The notes beneath the pieces are model-generated. The model did no database searches, had not been told where the DNA came from, and saw only the letters and a list, made by a program, of their open reading frames with translations. A program made the position numbers and the translations under genes. This document shows positions 4,995 to 6,255 of a DNA stretch of 6,255 nucleotides, one piece after another. Origin of the DNA: an uncultured Eubacteriales bacterium (GTDB taxonomy: Bacteria > Bacillota > Clostridia > Lachnospirales > Lachnospiraceae); NCBI GenBank assembly GCA_900549105.1, contig URND01000148.1, positions 1 to 6,255 on the forward strand, written 5' to 3'. Each line of letters starts with the position of its first letter. Within the stretch, counting starts at the first letter, position 1.

Positions 4995-5885
4995 CTTTCC
5001 GGTAATCCCGCATTGCGCAGAACCAATCGTGTCCGCACGATACACAGCTTCCTTGCTATTGAGCAAAATACCCTAAGTCTGGAACAAGTGACGGCAGAGC
5101 TTAACGGCAAGCAAGTTTTGCCCCCAAGGGACATTGCGAAATCAAGAACGCATACGAGATTTATAAACTGTTATGATGAATTAGATCCATATTCAGTGGA
5201 CGATTTGCTTTCCGTCCACGGCATCATGGCCCGTGGGCTAGTAGAGGAATCCGGCGTGTTCTGTTCCCGCTCGGTGAGTGTGGTAGATCAGGAAGGACAT
5301 ATCCTTCATTTTGGAACGCTCGCACACTATGTGCCCGGTTTGGTAGAAGAACTTCTGGATTGGGTAAAAACAGCGATCTGCACATGCTGATCTGAAGCCA
5401 TGTGTTTCACTATGGGCTGGAAGTGATTCACCCCTTTGCCGATGGCAGAGGACGGGTTGGGCGTCTGTAGCATACACTGTTGCTTTCCAAATGGAAGCAA
5501 ACTCTGTTATGGCTCCCGGTGGAGTCCATTATCCATGCCAACCCGCAAGAGTATTATACTGCGATCAACACCACCAACGATGCAGATGAGTTCACAGCAT
5601 TTATTGAGTTCATGCCGTCAGCTATCAAGGCATCGCTCACAGAAGCCATCAGTATAAGCGATGGAATGAGTGATGAAATACAGGATAAAGTATTGATGAT
5701 TCGCCGGGACAGGATTGAGCCATACCTGAAAACCCATGATTACACTATGAACGCCGATGTCCGAATGCTATGTGGTGTATCGGCAGCCGCAGTAAACAGG
5801 ATACTTGCTGGGTTAGTTCAAAAAAGGCACCTGATTCATATGCTGTGTAGGTGGGCATTCGGGCTATCGGTTAACCGCTTATTGA
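4995..5885 (+). pseudogene. Broken Fic family gene, different subfamily from the intact fic
   Basis: The reading starts at GNPALRR-NRVRTIHS, then AIEQNTLSLEQVTAELNGK, YSVDDLLSVHGIMARGLVEE, HILHFGTLAHYVPGLVEELL and HPFADGRGRVGR, and ends in a winged-helix tail GGHSGYRLTAY. Lesions: the N-terminus is lost at leader copy C; a one-base loss near 5139 is compensated by a one-base gain near 5174; one A is lost from the run at 5366-5370; TGA at 5393-5395 and TAG at 5468-5470 interrupt the new frame; a last frame change lies between about 5822 and 5850. The Fic motif is damaged too (GNGR changed to GRGR), and the inhibitory motif, expected SLAIEGN, reads FLAIEQN. It cannot make an active enzyme. The many lesions suggest long disuse. 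The order of the parts is intact. Confidence 0.85.
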
Positions 5886-5927
5886 TGACGCAGTTTCCTT
5901 CACTGTACAACACGATTTTCTGAGGGG

Positions 5928-6047
5928 TTATCCTGTTTTGCAGCAGAGTCTTATGCATTTGGTACCGTATGGTATTTTCCGACGCACCTGGTTCCTGCAA
6001 AAACTACAGCACGCCGAATGTCGGTCTGCCTCTATATTTTGGATCAT
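5928..6047 (-). CDS. Possible 39-residue Cys-rich small protein
   Basis: An ATG at 6047-6045 opens a 39-codon frame ending in TAA (5930-5928). It has five cysteines and a basic middle: SACCSFCRNQVRRKIPYGTK is followed by CIRLCC. The CxxC-like spacing with distal cysteines would suit a small zinc-binding fold, but I do not recognise the family. The ATG lies at the predicted transcription start, so any message would be leaderless, and there is no clear SD. It may be a relic of a longer gene rather than a functional one. Confidence 0.25.
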   Translation of the reverse strand: MIQNIEADRHSACCSFCRNQVRRKIPYGTKCIRLCCKTG

Positions 6048-6053
6048 TTAAGG

Positions 6054-6062
6054 ATTATACCA
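6054..6062 (-). promoter_or_regulatory. Minus-strand extended -10 element
   Basis: TGGTATAAT on the minus strand is a perfect extended -10. The hexamer 17 bp upstream, TTATAC (6082-6077), is a poor -35. Transcription would start near 6047, exactly where an ATG lies. The same bases form the end of an upstream minus-strand frame, so the match could also be chance. Confidence 0.4.
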
Positions 6063-6195
6063 GTCTTCCACCAGGTGTATAAAAAGTCAAATTTTTCAAC
6101 AGTGCACCCTTGCTAATAATAGCCATATCGGCGTCACCTTTTCCACAAGCACAGCGCAAACTTTCATCTTTGAAGCGAATTATTGTAAGTATACT
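6055..6195 (-). other. Open minus-strand frame without a start, possible gene remnant
   Basis: Between stop codons, 46 codons read with protein-like composition: IIRFKDESLRCACGKGDADM, then AIISKGALLKNLTFYTPGGR. There is no good start codon or SD, and the frame closes with TAA at 6057-6055, seven bases before the Cys-rich frame. It may be the tail of a decayed gene. No family is recognised. Confidence 0.2.
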
Positions 6196-6255
6196 TTAGG
6201 TATTTGTCCACACCAGACTCGCACCAAGGAAGCAGTCATATTTTTCAAAGCAAAA

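Larger units (their letters stand above)
5886..6255. other. Region without a convincing gene
   Basis: About 370 bases after the dead fic. No RNA gene or insertion sequence is recognisable. It holds a minus-strand extended -10 (6054-6062), two short minus-strand frames with cysteines (described separately), and one TGCTAATA motif (6111-6119) like those upstream of the HTH gene. The composition is mixed and suggests remnants of former element genes. Confidence 0.5.

Noticed and set aside
3821..5885. Fic toxin-antitoxin pair with a separate antitoxin
   Set aside because: The inhibitory SNAIEG helix is within the intact Fic protein itself (class II), and no small antitoxin gene precedes it.
1..6255. 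CRISPR array or insertion-sequence ends
   Set aside because: The repeats seen are three diverged leader copies far apart and short motifs. No regularly spaced identical repeats, no transposase and no terminal inverted repeats were found.

Overview
The window reads as an accessory (cargo) region of an integrative or conjugative element in a low-to-mid GC Firmicute, most likely a gut Clostridia lineage. The evidence is strong GGAGG-type ribosome binding sites, sigma-A promoters with extended -10 elements, the start of a replication-initiator gene at the left edge (it opens MAVFRIEKT, which I recall from replication/HTH proteins of clostridial ICEs), an excisionase-type HTH protein, and Fic proteins of a kind common in such elements. 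No species can be named from the sequence.

Layout. At 1-26 (minus) are the first nine codons of the replication initiator, with its ribosome binding site and leader behind it. At 369-2822 (plus) is an AT-rich gene for an 817-residue protein with an N-terminal SIR2-like domain, a central STAND-type P-loop NTPase and a helical C-terminal part. This is the architecture of single-protein anti-phage NAD-depleting systems of the Avs5 type. A strong hairpin (2841-2869) separates it from a convergent 72-residue excisionase/MerR-like HTH gene (2878-3096, minus). That gene has a long upstream region rich in palindromes (3097-3500). At 3821-4867 (plus) is an intact Fic AMP-transferase-family gene whose promoter is embedded in repeated operator-like sites. 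At 4995-5885 (plus) lies a second, unrelated-looking fic gene that is dead: truncated at the front, with several frameshifts and two nonsense codons. From 5886 to the end there is no convincing gene, only two small Cys-containing minus-strand frames around a good extended -10 sequence.

The least expected structure is a diverged leader repeat present three times, at 1-176, about 3503-3618 and 4868-4993. Each copy lies just upstream of a plus-strand cargo gene (SIR2-STAND, fic, dead fic). The first copy is the authentic leader of the minus-strand replication gene. The third still carries a decayed start of that same gene, ending at the stop codon of the intact fic. Two of the copies also have a nearby minus-strand terminator hairpin with a related CCATAGG/CCTATGG stem. 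I infer that cargo genes have been exchanged repeatedly at this one leader, giving an array of [leader - terminator - promoter - cargo] modules. The SIR2-STAND gene is probably the defence cargo. The Fic proteins may be toxin or regulatory cargo. The HTH protein and replication gene belong to the element's own maintenance.
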